DNA from: Gallaecimonas pentaromativorans
GTDB lineage: Bacteria > Pseudomonadota > Gammaproteobacteria > Enterobacterales > Gallaecimonadaceae
Direction of reading: 5' to 3'
Assembly: GCF_003751625.1 (NCBI RefSeq)
Contig: NZ_RJUL01000002.1
Span: forward strand, 62,001-126,000
DNA: 64,000 nucleotides
Shown here: positions 52,805 through 60,087 of the stretch, piece by piece
How positions within the stretch are numbered: position 1 is the stretch's first letter
How the letters are laid out: every line of letters begins with the position of its first letter
Notes under the pieces: model-generated
Database searches by the model: none
What the model saw: the letters and a program-made list of their open reading frames with translations, nothing else
What the model was told of the DNA's origin: nothing
Translations under genes and position numbers: made by a program

Positions 52805-53410
52805 TTAGCGTGATGCCAGCACCCGCTCAACGGTATCCACTATGGCCTGGGTTTGCGGATCAATCTCGATGTTAATGGCATCGCCCACCCCCTTGGCGCC
52901 GAGGGTGGTGCGGGCCAGGGTTTCAGGAATGAGGTTGACCTCGAAGCCGTCGGGGTGCAGATCGCCTACCGTCAACGAAATGCCGTCTATCCCGATATAG
53001 CCCTTGTGCAGCACGTACTTTCGCCAAGGCGCCGGCAGCACAAAACGCAGGGTGCGGTTATCGGGGCTGTCTTTTATCTCAGCCAGTTCTGCCACGCAGT
53101 GGATATGGCCCGACATATTGTGCCCGCCTATCTCGTCGCCAAAACGGGCAGCCCGCTCTAGGTTGACCTCGCTGCCTGGGCTTAGCTCACCCAGGTTGGT
53201 GACCTTGAGGGTTTCTTTGATGAGGTCGAACGACACTTCGTTACCCTTCACCTCGGTGACCGTCAGGCAGCAGCCGTTGTGGGCCACCGAGGCGCCCAGC
53301 TCCAGGCCGCCCAGCAGCTCGTCAGGAAAGCGCACCACGTGGGTGCGAAAATCAGTTTTGTCGGTAACCGCCACCAGTTGGCCTTTACCTTGAACAATGC
53401 CGGTAAACAT
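52805..53410 (-). CDS. ribE: Riboflavin synthase, alpha subunit
   Basis: 201 residues, last step of riboflavin synthesis (dismutation of two lumazines). Two tandem lumazine-binding barrels: the first starts 'MFTGIVQGKGQLVAV' with 'GASVAHNGCCLTVTEV', the second has 'GHNMSGHIHCVAEL' and 'YIGIDGISLTVGDL'. Full length. Its ATG directly abuts the stop of the J-domain gene upstream, so both are probably one transcript. No FMN riboswitch was seen in front. Confidence 0.95.
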   Translation of the reverse strand: MFTGIVQGKGQLVAVTDKTDFRTHVVRFPDELLGGLELGASVAHNGCCLTVTEVKGNEVSFDLIKETLKVTNLGELSPGSEVNLERAARFGDEIGGHNMSGHIHCVAELAEIKDSPDNRTLRFVLPAPWRKYVLHKGYIGIDGISLTVGDLHPDGFEVNLIPETLARTTLGAKGVGDAINIEIDPQTQAIVDTVERVLASR

Positions 53411-53986
53411 TCAGGCTCCTTTGCCACGCAGCCGCGCCAGTTGCTCAAAGGCGCGGCGGATACGGATAAAGTCCTGGCAATTACCGCCCTTGTCGGGGTG
53501 ATGCTGCGCTGCCAGGGACCGGTACTGGCGCCTGATCATACGCCAGTCGGCGTTTTCATCCAGCCCTAAATCCTCAAGGGCCTGCGACTGGTGCTCAAGG
53601 GCGTCGTAGCGGCGCCAAAAGCCGGTAAGCAGCGCTTCTACTTCCTCAGCGCCGGTGTTGTCGAATTCCTGCCAGTCGAGGTAATAGCTGGCCAAAGGGT
53701 CGCTAAGGGTCAGCCCTTGGCCCTCGCCTTGGCCAAGGCTTGGTTGCAATTGAATGTGCATGGCGCTGATGCCAAGGCCCCAGCCGTCTTCGGCCAGTTG
53801 CTGGCGAAGGCCATAGAGGCAATTCATCAATGCAAAGTGGCGGCGAAAAAGGCCCAAGTCTCCCCCCACATCGATTTGCACCAGGAAGGGATGTTCGGCC
53901 AGGGATTTGAGTAGCTCGTACTCGCTGATGCCCTCGGGGTGTTCGGACAGGCGGGCCAGTACGTCGCTGTTCAGGGGATTATCCAT
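53411..53986 (-). CDS. DnaJ-related protein with C-terminal J domain
   Basis: 191 residues. The N-terminal region matches the DNAJ_related family ('YELLKSLAEHPFL', 'LFRRHFALMNCLYGLRQQL', 'ASYYLDWQEF'). The last 60 residues are a J domain with the Hsp70-activating HPD motif in 'YRSLAAQHHPDKGGNCQDFIRIRRAFEQL'. A cochaperone of DnaK is likely; clients unknown. Stop and ribE start are adjacent with no gap. Confidence 0.88.
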   Translation of the reverse strand: MDNPLNSDVLARLSEHPEGISEYELLKSLAEHPFLVQIDVGGDLGLFRRHFALMNCLYGLRQQLAEDGWGLGISAMHIQLQPSLGQGEGQGLTLSDPLASYYLDWQEFDNTGAEEVEALLTGFWRRYDALEHQSQALEDLGLDENADWRMIRRQYRSLAAQHHPDKGGNCQDFIRIRRAFEQLARLRGKGA

Positions 53987-54054
53987 GGCGCCAGATTACC
54001 ATGAGGGCTTTTAACATGGCATCATGGCCCGGCACCCAAAAGGATTGATTATTC

Positions 54055-55470
54055 ATGCGTTATTGCCTGCCCTTTCTGTTAGGTCTGCTCTCCTTTCAAA
54101 GCCTGTCGGCCGACTGGCAAAGCCTTTTGAACCAGCGCCCTGCCGGCAGCCAGGTGGCACTTATCGTCAAACCATTGGGGCAGGGTCATTTGAGCATAGA
54201 GCACAATGCCGACCTGCTGCTGCCCCCGGCCAGTACCCAAAAACTGTTCACGGCGCTGGCCGCCGAGCTGACCTTGGGGGACGATTTTCGCTTCGACACC
54301 CGCCTTGAAGGCCGTGGCCAACGGGTAAGCGGCGCCTGGCAAGGGGATCTGCGCCTGGTGTTTAGCGGCGCCCCGGATTTAAGCCGCGCCCAGTTGGTAG
54401 AGATGCTCCAGGCGCTCAAGGGCCAAGGCATTGGCAAGATAAGCGGCGACCTGATTTTGGACGGCAGCGCCTTTGGCGGCTACGAGCGCGGCCCCGGCTG
54501 GCCCTGGGACAACCTGGGGGTGTGCTACAGCGCTCCGGCCTCCAGCCTGACCCTGGCCCACAACTGTGTGGCGGCAAGCCTTAGCGTGCAAAAGCCAGGA
54601 GAGGCCGCCCGCTTTTACGTGCCGCCCTTCCAACCGGTGCAGGTGAGCAGCGAGGTTGAGGTGGTAAGCCCATCCCAGCAGCAGCAAAGCCTTTGCCAGT
54701 TGGAGTTGCAGCGCGGCCCACAAAACCACTACCAGCTAAGCGGCTGCGTCACTGACGAGCGCGAGGTCTGGCCGCTCAATTTCGCTGTGAACGACACCAG
54801 CGCCTACATCATCGATGTGCTCAAAGACGAGCTAAAACGCAACGGCATCCACCTTGGCGGCCAGATAAAACGCCAAGATGGCGCCAACGGCCACTGGCTG
54901 CCGTTGGCGGTGGTGCATTCCAAAGCCCTGCCCAAATTGCTCGAACATATGCTGCGGGCCTCTGACAACCTCTACGCCGACAACTTCGCCAAGACCCTTG
55001 GCCGTGCTCCCGGCCAGCCAGGCAGCTTTGCCCTTGGAGTGCGGGCGGTGAAAAAGGCCCTGGCCGAGCACCTGGGGCTGAGCTTGCAACCGGCGACATT
55101 GGTGGATGGCTCGGGGCTCTCAAGGGACAATCTGGTGAGTGCCAGAGAGCTGGCCGGCGCCCTTCAGTACCTGGCCAGCCACCCGCAACTGGCGGTGTAC
55201 CAAGGGCTGCCGGTGGCCGGTGTCAGCGGCACCTTGAAGTTTCGCCACAGCCTCACCCGCCCGCCCCTTAAAGGCAATATCAAGGCCAAAAGTGGCACCC
55301 TTAACGGCGCCAGCAACCTGGCCGGCTTTTTTACCGGTGCCTCCGGCGAGCGCTATTTGTTTGTGCTGATGAGCGCCAGCCTGTCGCTGGGCGACGACAG
55401 CGAAGCGGCAAAGGACACCATGACCCGCTATGAAAGAGCCCTGTTGGAAGGGCTCTACCAGGCCGGTTAA
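54055..55470 (+). CDS. dacB: D-alanyl-D-alanine carboxypeptidase/endopeptidase (PBP4)
   Basis: 471 residues with signal peptide 'MRYCLPFLLGLLSFQSLSAD'. Class C low-molecular-mass penicillin-binding protein: 'PPASTQKLFTALAA' (SxxK), 'ASDNLYADNFAK' (SxN) and 'KAKSGTLNGASNLAG' (KSG). A large insertion between the first two motifs, as in E. coli PBP4. Periplasmic; trims and cuts peptidoglycan cross-links. Divergent from the J-domain gene. Confidence 0.93.
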   Translation: MRYCLPFLLGLLSFQSLSADWQSLLNQRPAGSQVALIVKPLGQGHLSIEHNADLLLPPASTQKLFTALAAELTLGDDFRFDTRLEGRGQRVSGAWQGDLRLVFSGAPDLSRAQLVEMLQALKGQGIGKISGDLILDGSAFGGYERGPGWPWDNLGVCYSAPASSLTLAHNCVAASLSVQKPGEAARFYVPPFQPVQVSSEVEVVSPSQQQQSLCQLELQRGPQNHYQLSGCVTDEREVWPLNFAVNDTSAYIIDVLKDELKRNGIHLGGQIKRQDGANGHWLPLAVVHSKALPKLLEHMLRASDNLYADNFAKTLGRAPGQPGSFALGVRAVKKALAEHLGLSLQPATLVDGSGLSRDNLVSARELAGALQYLASHPQLAVYQGLPVAGVSGTLKFRHSLTRPPLKGNIKAKSGTLNGASNLAGFFTGASGERYLFVLMSASLSLGDDSEAAKDTMTRYERALLEGLYQAG

Positions 55471-55478
55471 AACAATCT

Positions 55479-55508
55479 GCCATTGGCGGCATTTGCGCCG
55501 CCAATGGC
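55479..55508. promoter_or_regulatory. Perfect 12-bp inverted repeat in front of norM
   Basis: GCCATTGGCGGC and its exact complement around a 6-base loop, 8 bases after the dacB stop. No T-run follows; instead a -10-like TACAAT comes directly after, 40 bases before norM. It may be a weak terminator or an operator at the norM promoter. Confidence 0.5.
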
Positions 55509-55554
55509 ATACAATGCCCGCCAGTTTGTTCTACCGGTCCGGATATCCCTTTTT

Positions 55555-56919
55555 ATGTTCAAAGAAATGGGGCGCTTAACCCGTCTTGCCTCACCCATTC
55601 TGATTGCCCAGCTGTCCCAAACCCTGATGAGCTTTGTCGATACGGTGATGGCCGGCCAAGTAAGCGCCGACGACATGGCCTCTGTTGCGGTGGGCGCCAG
55701 CCTGTGGTGGCCGATGGCGCTCTTTGTGCTGGGTATATGCATGGCCCTGACCCCCATGGTGGCCAACCACCACGGCGCCAAGGACGACGGCGCCATCGCC
55801 CCCATAGTGCAGCAAGGGGCCTGGCTGACCCTTGGCATTACTGCGCTCATTATCCTGCTGGCGCCGCTCACCCCCTGGATACTGGAGCGCATGGCGGTAG
55901 CGCCGGTCCTTGCCGAAAAAACCACGCTCTATATCTATTTTGTCTGCGCCGGCCTGCCGGCCTTTGCGCTCTACAACAGCCTTCGCAACTTTGTCGAAGG
56001 CATGAGCCACACCATTCCCACCATGGTCATTGGCTTTTTAGGGCTGTTGGTGAACATTCCTGCCAATTATGTGTTTATCCACGGCCTCTTTGGCCTGCCG
56101 GCCCTGGGCGGCGCCGGCTGTGGCCTGGCCACGGCGCTGGTGATGTGGTTTATGCTGCTGGCGCTTTGGCTCTACACCGTTATCACCCAGCGCTTTAACC
56201 ACATTGGCCTTTATAAAAAGCTCTATTGGCCGGATTTTTCGGTGATCCTGCACCTGGCCAAAATAGGTATTCCCATTGCATTGGCCTTCTTTTTCGAGGT
56301 GAGCTTGTTTGCTTTGGTTGCGTTGCTCATCGCCCCGTTGGGCAGCGTGGTGGTGGCCGGTCATCAAATCGCCATCAACTTCAGCTCGATGATCTTCATG
56401 TTCCCCATGAGCCTGGCCCTGGCGGTCACCATTCGGGTGGGCCACACCATGGGCGAAGGCCACCCGGCGGCGGCCCGCACCAGTTGTTACGCCGGTTTTG
56501 TGCTGGGGGTACTGGTGGCCCTGACCACCTGCGTGCTGACGGTGCTGTTCTCCAAGTACATCATCACCATCTACTCTGACGACGCGGCGGTGCTGGCCCT
56601 GGCCGGGCACCTGATATTGCTGGCCGCCATCTATCAAATTCCCGATGCCTTCCAGGTGGTAGCCGGTGGCGCCCTTCGCGGCTACAAGGACACCAAGGCG
56701 TTGTTTTTCATCACCTTTGTGGCTTACTGGGTGATAGGGCTGCCGCTCGGTTACACCCTGGGCCTGACCGACTTTCTCTTCCCGGCCATGGGCGCTTCTG
56801 GCTTTTGGATAGGCTTTATCGCCGGTTTGAGCTCTGCCGCCATCATGCTGGTGCTGCGGGTAAGGGTGCTGCACCGCCGTAACGCCCAGGCCCAGATCCC
56901 CCTTGAGGTGGTCACGTGA
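55555..56919 (+). CDS. norM: MATE family multidrug efflux pump
   Basis: 454 residues, 12 membrane helices. 'RLASPILIAQLSQTLMSFVDTVMAGQVSADDMASVAVGASLW' (read as two blocks around FVDTVMAG) and 'PLGSVVVAGHQIAINFSSMIFMFP' are the NorM signatures. Exports cationic drugs and fluoroquinolones in exchange for Na+ or H+. ATG at 55555 gives the usual 'MFKEMGRLTRLASP' start. The stop overlaps the DUF3080 lipoprotein start. Confidence 0.93.
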   Translation: MFKEMGRLTRLASPILIAQLSQTLMSFVDTVMAGQVSADDMASVAVGASLWWPMALFVLGICMALTPMVANHHGAKDDGAIAPIVQQGAWLTLGITALIILLAPLTPWILERMAVAPVLAEKTTLYIYFVCAGLPAFALYNSLRNFVEGMSHTIPTMVIGFLGLLVNIPANYVFIHGLFGLPALGGAGCGLATALVMWFMLLALWLYTVITQRFNHIGLYKKLYWPDFSVILHLAKIGIPIALAFFFEVSLFALVALLIAPLGSVVVAGHQIAINFSSMIFMFPMSLALAVTIRVGHTMGEGHPAAARTSCYAGFVLGVLVALTTCVLTVLFSKYIITIYSDDAAVLALAGHLILLAAIYQIPDAFQVVAGGALRGYKDTKALFFITFVAYWVIGLPLGYTLGLTDFLFPAMGASGFWIGFIAGLSSAAIMLVLRVRVLHRRNAQAQIPLEVVT

Positions 56920-57893
56920 AATGGCTCGGGTTGTTAGCAGCGCTGCTGCTGGCAGCCTGCTCGCCACGCCCCGATGTGCTGGCCCAGTACCCGGCGCGCT
57001 TGGCGCGGGTGCTGGGCACAGATGCCCCCCAAATCACCCCGCCGCTGCTGGCAAAAGGCGGTGGCCGCCAATGGGCATTGGCGGTGCCGGAAGTAACGGT
57101 CAATCTCAAGCAGGGTTATGCCCTTCGCCACTGCGATGTCTTAGGGCTGATTGGCGAGCGCAACGCTCCTTTGGGGAAAACCGCGCCGCCGTCCCAGCGC
57201 TTTTTGTATGAGCTCAAGTTGCTAAGCGCCCTGAGCCAGTGCCACAGCGACGACCCAGAACTGACCGCCTTGGTTAGCCAACTGGTGGCCGAGAAAAAAG
57301 CCAGCCTGCCGCTGGTGGCCTGGCGCCTTGTCAGCGACGACCAGGCTTTTCTCGCCAACTGGCGCTTTGACCACAGCGCCATGGACTTTGCCGGTACCGC
57401 ATCGGCCCAAACCCTCTTTTTGGATATCAGCGCCTTGCTGCAGGCGCCGGATGAAAAGCGTATGGCCCGCCTCGAAGAGGCCCTTGGCCAGTTTGAGAAT
57501 GACCGCATCCTGGCCCGCCTTAACCAGCACTTGAGCGATGCCACCCTGTATCTTGATAGCGTCAGCGACCTGATTGAGCGCCACGGTAACAAACTGGTGT
57601 GCGTGAATGGCCGGCCCGGCAGCCAGGCCAAAGCGGTGCGGGATTTTTTCTTCAGCTATTACGGCAAGCAGGTTCAGCCCTATCTGGGTGAGCTGGTGGC
57701 GGCAGATCGCGCCCTAAAAGGCGCCTTGTGGCCGCTTATCAGCGCCCTGCCCCACCCGGCCGACCCCAACATTGCCTACCTGGCCGCCGACACGCCGCAA
57801 AGTTTAAGTGGCCAGTTTCACCAGGCCCTTAGGCGCCACACCCAGGCCTGGCAGCAGCTCTTGGGTCGCTGCGGCTTAAGGCCGGGGCAATAA
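56916..57893 (+). CDS. DUF3080 family lipoprotein
   Basis: 325 residues, GTG/ATG-type start in GTGA overlap with norM: translation begins 'MKWLGLLAALLLAACSPRPDV', a lipoprotein signal with Cys15. The mature part has 'RQWALAVPEVTVNLKQGYALRHCDVLGLIGERNAPLGK' and 'FFFSYYGKQVQPYL', typical of DUF3080. Unknown function, envelope location. Probably co-expressed with norM; terminator follows. Confidence 0.85.
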   Translation: MKWLGLLAALLLAACSPRPDVLAQYPARLARVLGTDAPQITPPLLAKGGGRQWALAVPEVTVNLKQGYALRHCDVLGLIGERNAPLGKTAPPSQRFLYELKLLSALSQCHSDDPELTALVSQLVAEKKASLPLVAWRLVSDDQAFLANWRFDHSAMDFAGTASAQTLFLDISALLQAPDEKRMARLEEALGQFENDRILARLNQHLSDATLYLDSVSDLIERHGNKLVCVNGRPGSQAKAVRDFFFSYYGKQVQPYLGELVAADRALKGALWPLISALPHPADPNIAYLAADTPQSLSGQFHQALRRHTQAWQQLLGRCGLRPGQ

Positions 57894-57921
57894 AAAAACG
57901 CCACCCGAAGGTGGCGTTTTA
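57893..57921. terminator. Terminator between convergent genes
   Basis: AACGCCACC/GGTGGCGTT hairpin with flanking A- and T-runs. Confidence 0.88.
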
Positions 57922-57936
57922 CCGTCGCGGCTGGTG

Positions 57937-59496
57937 TTATTTTTTGCCGCCTTTACCGCCGCCCTTGCCGCCGCCGGGGGTGCCGCCGGTGTCGCCACCG
58001 GTGCCGCTACCGCCACAGGCGTTGGCTTCCAAGTAATCGTATGCCGCCTTAGCCTGCACCAGGCCGTAACCGAAGTAATCGTCGCGCCCGGCCGCGCCCA
58101 GGTCTTCAGCGGTTGCGTCCAGGGCGTTACGAATGTCGGCGGCGGTGCAGCTCGGATAATGGCTCCACACCAAGGCCGCCACCCCAACCACGTGAGGCGT
58201 GGCCATGGAGGTGCCGTCGTAGTAGGCGTAGTTGCCAGGCTCGATGGCAACGGTGGCGCTCTGGCCAAGCTTGGCCAGCATGGCAGCGCCGTCGGCGGCG
58301 CTTACCCCCACAGACGGAATGCTGGTGGTGACATCGCCCAAGGTGCCGCTCAGGGCGCCCGGCTCGTTGTTGTAGATGATGGCGCCAACGCCGCCGCCGT
58401 TTTCACAGGCCAGGACCTTATCGGCAAAGCTGATGGTGCCGCGCGCAATAAGGCAAACCTGGCCAGGCGCGTTACAGGTGCTCTCGCCGGTGCCGCAATC
58501 ACTAAGGGCAGCGGTAACACTGGCAACGGGCGAACCTTCCATGCCGAGGGCAGCAAAATCACTGCCGCCAACGGTGGTGCTGGCCACCAGGGCGGTGCCC
58601 ATGGGCACGGTTGAGAGCACGCCAACGCCGGGAGCCGACAGCTCAACCTGGCTGGTGCGCTGGGAGAAATCGGCGTGGGCCTTGTTCTCGTCAATGGCGG
58701 CAACCGAGATAACCGAGTCGTAGGAAGCCGGATAAGAGTGGCGGGTGTTGCCGTCGTTACCGGCGGCGGCCACGCTCAGCACGCCATTGGCGTAGGCACT
58801 GGCAAAGGCCCTGTCTTCGGTGCGGCTTTTCACGCTGCCGCCAAGGCTCATGTTGATGACGTTGGCGCCTGCCGCCACGCATTTATTCAAGGCGGTGACC
58901 AGGGAAGACGAATAGGCCCAACCGTCGGCGCCGAACACTTTGACAATGTGCAGTTTGAGGGTGGCGCTGGGGTTGACCCCCACCACTCCGACGCTGTTAC
59001 CGCCATAGCCGGCAATGGTGCCGGCAACGTGGGTGCCGTGGTGGTTTTCGTCGGTGTACCACCAGCCGGTGCCAGAGTCATACTCGCCGTCCACATCGTT
59101 CTGGGACAAGTCTTCATGGGAGACATCGTAGCCGGAGTCGATGATGCAGACGGTGCGGTTGCTGGCCATGGCGTCGGTCACCAGGGGCGCCTGCACCATG
59201 TCGATGCCGTAAGGCACCACCTGGGCCAGCGGGTAGCGCTTGGCGTCCGGTTCGACAAAGTCCACGTTAGGGTTGTTTTGAATGCCTTTTAAGGCCTGGG
59301 CCGGTAGCTCCATGGCTACGGCGTTTTGGGCGCTAAGTTGCAGTTTGACTTTACCGCCAAGGCCCTTGGCGGCAGACATCACCTGCGGGCCTTTGCCTTC
59401 TTTGAAGGTGACGATATAGCGCTCGTCGCCGTGGGCGGCCCCCATCAGGGCCAGAGAGACGGCAACCGCAAGCGGCGCGACATGATTGCTCTTCAT
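57937..59496 (-). CDS. Secreted subtilisin-like serine protease with PA domain
   Basis: 519 residues. Signal peptide 'MKSNHVAPLAVAVSLALMGAAHG'; I9-type propeptide ('RYIVTFKEGKG' to 'VEPDAKRYPL'); S8 catalytic domain with Asp in 'CIIDSGYDVSHEDL', His in 'NHHGTHVAGTIAGYG' and Ser in 'GTSMATPHVVGVAAL'. A PA insertion lies between His and Ser ('GQVCLIARGTISFADKVLACENGGGVGAIIYN', split at ISFADK). The tail is Gly-rich and basic ('GGTPGGGKGGGKGGKK'), perhaps a linker left by loss of a C-terminal domain or a surface-binding tail. Extracellular protein degradation. Confidence 0.93.
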   Translation of the reverse strand: MKSNHVAPLAVAVSLALMGAAHGDERYIVTFKEGKGPQVMSAAKGLGGKVKLQLSAQNAVAMELPAQALKGIQNNPNVDFVEPDAKRYPLAQVVPYGIDMVQAPLVTDAMASNRTVCIIDSGYDVSHEDLSQNDVDGEYDSGTGWWYTDENHHGTHVAGTIAGYGGNSVGVVGVNPSATLKLHIVKVFGADGWAYSSSLVTALNKCVAAGANVINMSLGGSVKSRTEDRAFASAYANGVLSVAAAGNDGNTRHSYPASYDSVISVAAIDENKAHADFSQRTSQVELSAPGVGVLSTVPMGTALVASTTVGGSDFAALGMEGSPVASVTAALSDCGTGESTCNAPGQVCLIARGTISFADKVLACENGGGVGAIIYNNEPGALSGTLGDVTTSIPSVGVSAADGAAMLAKLGQSATVAIEPGNYAYYDGTSMATPHVVGVAALVWSHYPSCTAADIRNALDATAEDLGAAGRDDYFGYGLVQAKAAYDYLEANACGGSGTGGDTGGTPGGGKGGGKGGKK

Positions 59497-59707
59497 GAAA
59501 TGGCTTCCTCGTTATGGTTTTATAAGCCAGTCCTTTGGCGCCCCTCTTCCTTGTGCAAGCAGTATGGCATTAACCAAAATAAACTTTTAGTTAACATTTA
59601 AAAAACAAATAGCGCATTTACGGGACGCCCGCGATGCTGCTGAAGAACTTTTGCCAAGGCCGCTGCATAAAAGCTCGCCAAACAACCGCTTGGCTACGCT
59701 TTTGCAC

Positions 59708-59736
59708 TTGCCGCCACCCGGGGGCATCGCTATTAT
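59708..59736 (+). promoter_or_regulatory. Promoter of the tRNA-Val cluster
   Basis: TTGCCG and TATTAT separated by 17 bases, about 31 bases before the first tRNA. The stretch 59497-59707 upstream holds only AT-rich leader of the protease gene and no coding frame. Confidence 0.55.
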
Positions 59737-59766
59737 TGGCGTCCGTTCCAGCCTGTGGCTGGCAGT

Positions 59767-59843
59767 ACACCCGTAGCTCAGTTGGTTAGAGCACTACCTT
59801 GACATGGTAGGGGTCGGTGGTTCGAGTCCACTCGGGTGTACCA
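59767..59843 (+). tRNA. tRNA-Val (GAC), copy 1
   Basis: 77 bases with encoded CCA. Acceptor stem ACACCCG/CGGGTGT, D-arm 'AGCTCAGTTGGTTAGAGC', anticodon arm 'CTACCTTGACATGGTAG' (GAC), T-arm with GTTCGAGTC. Confidence 0.97.
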
Positions 59844-59857
59844 AAATTCAGACGTGT

Positions 59858-59934
59858 ACACCCGTAGCTCAGTTGGTTAGAGCACTACCTTGACATGGTA
59901 GGGGTCGGTGGTTCGAGTCCACTCGGGTGTACCA
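59858..59934 (+). tRNA. tRNA-Val (GAC), copy 2
   Basis: Same sequence as copy 1, 14 bases downstream; the spacers between copies are also similar, so the cluster arose by tandem duplication. Confidence 0.97.
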
Positions 59935-59949
59935 AAAATTCAGATGTAT

Positions 59950-60026
59950 ACACCCGTAGCTCAGTTGGTTAGAGCACTACCTTGACATGGTAGGGGTCGG
60001 TGGTTCGAGTCCACTCGGGTGTACCA
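59950..60026 (+). tRNA. tRNA-Val (GAC), copy 3
   Basis: Same sequence as copies 1 and 2; last gene of the cluster before the terminator. Confidence 0.97.
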
Positions 60027-60031
60027 GATCG

Positions 60032-60063
60032 CAAAAGCCCCGCTCACTGAGCGGGGCTTTTTG
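60032..60063 (+). terminator. Terminator of the tRNA-Val cluster
   Basis: AAAAGCCCCGCTCA/TGAGCGGGGCTTTT hairpin with T-run. Confidence 0.92.
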
Positions 60064-60087
60064 TTTGCCTGCACCTCAGGCCGGGGA

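Noticed and set aside
52770-54054. FMN riboswitch in front of ribE
   Set aside because: ribE directly abuts the J-domain gene and no conserved RFN-element blocks were seen upstream of either.
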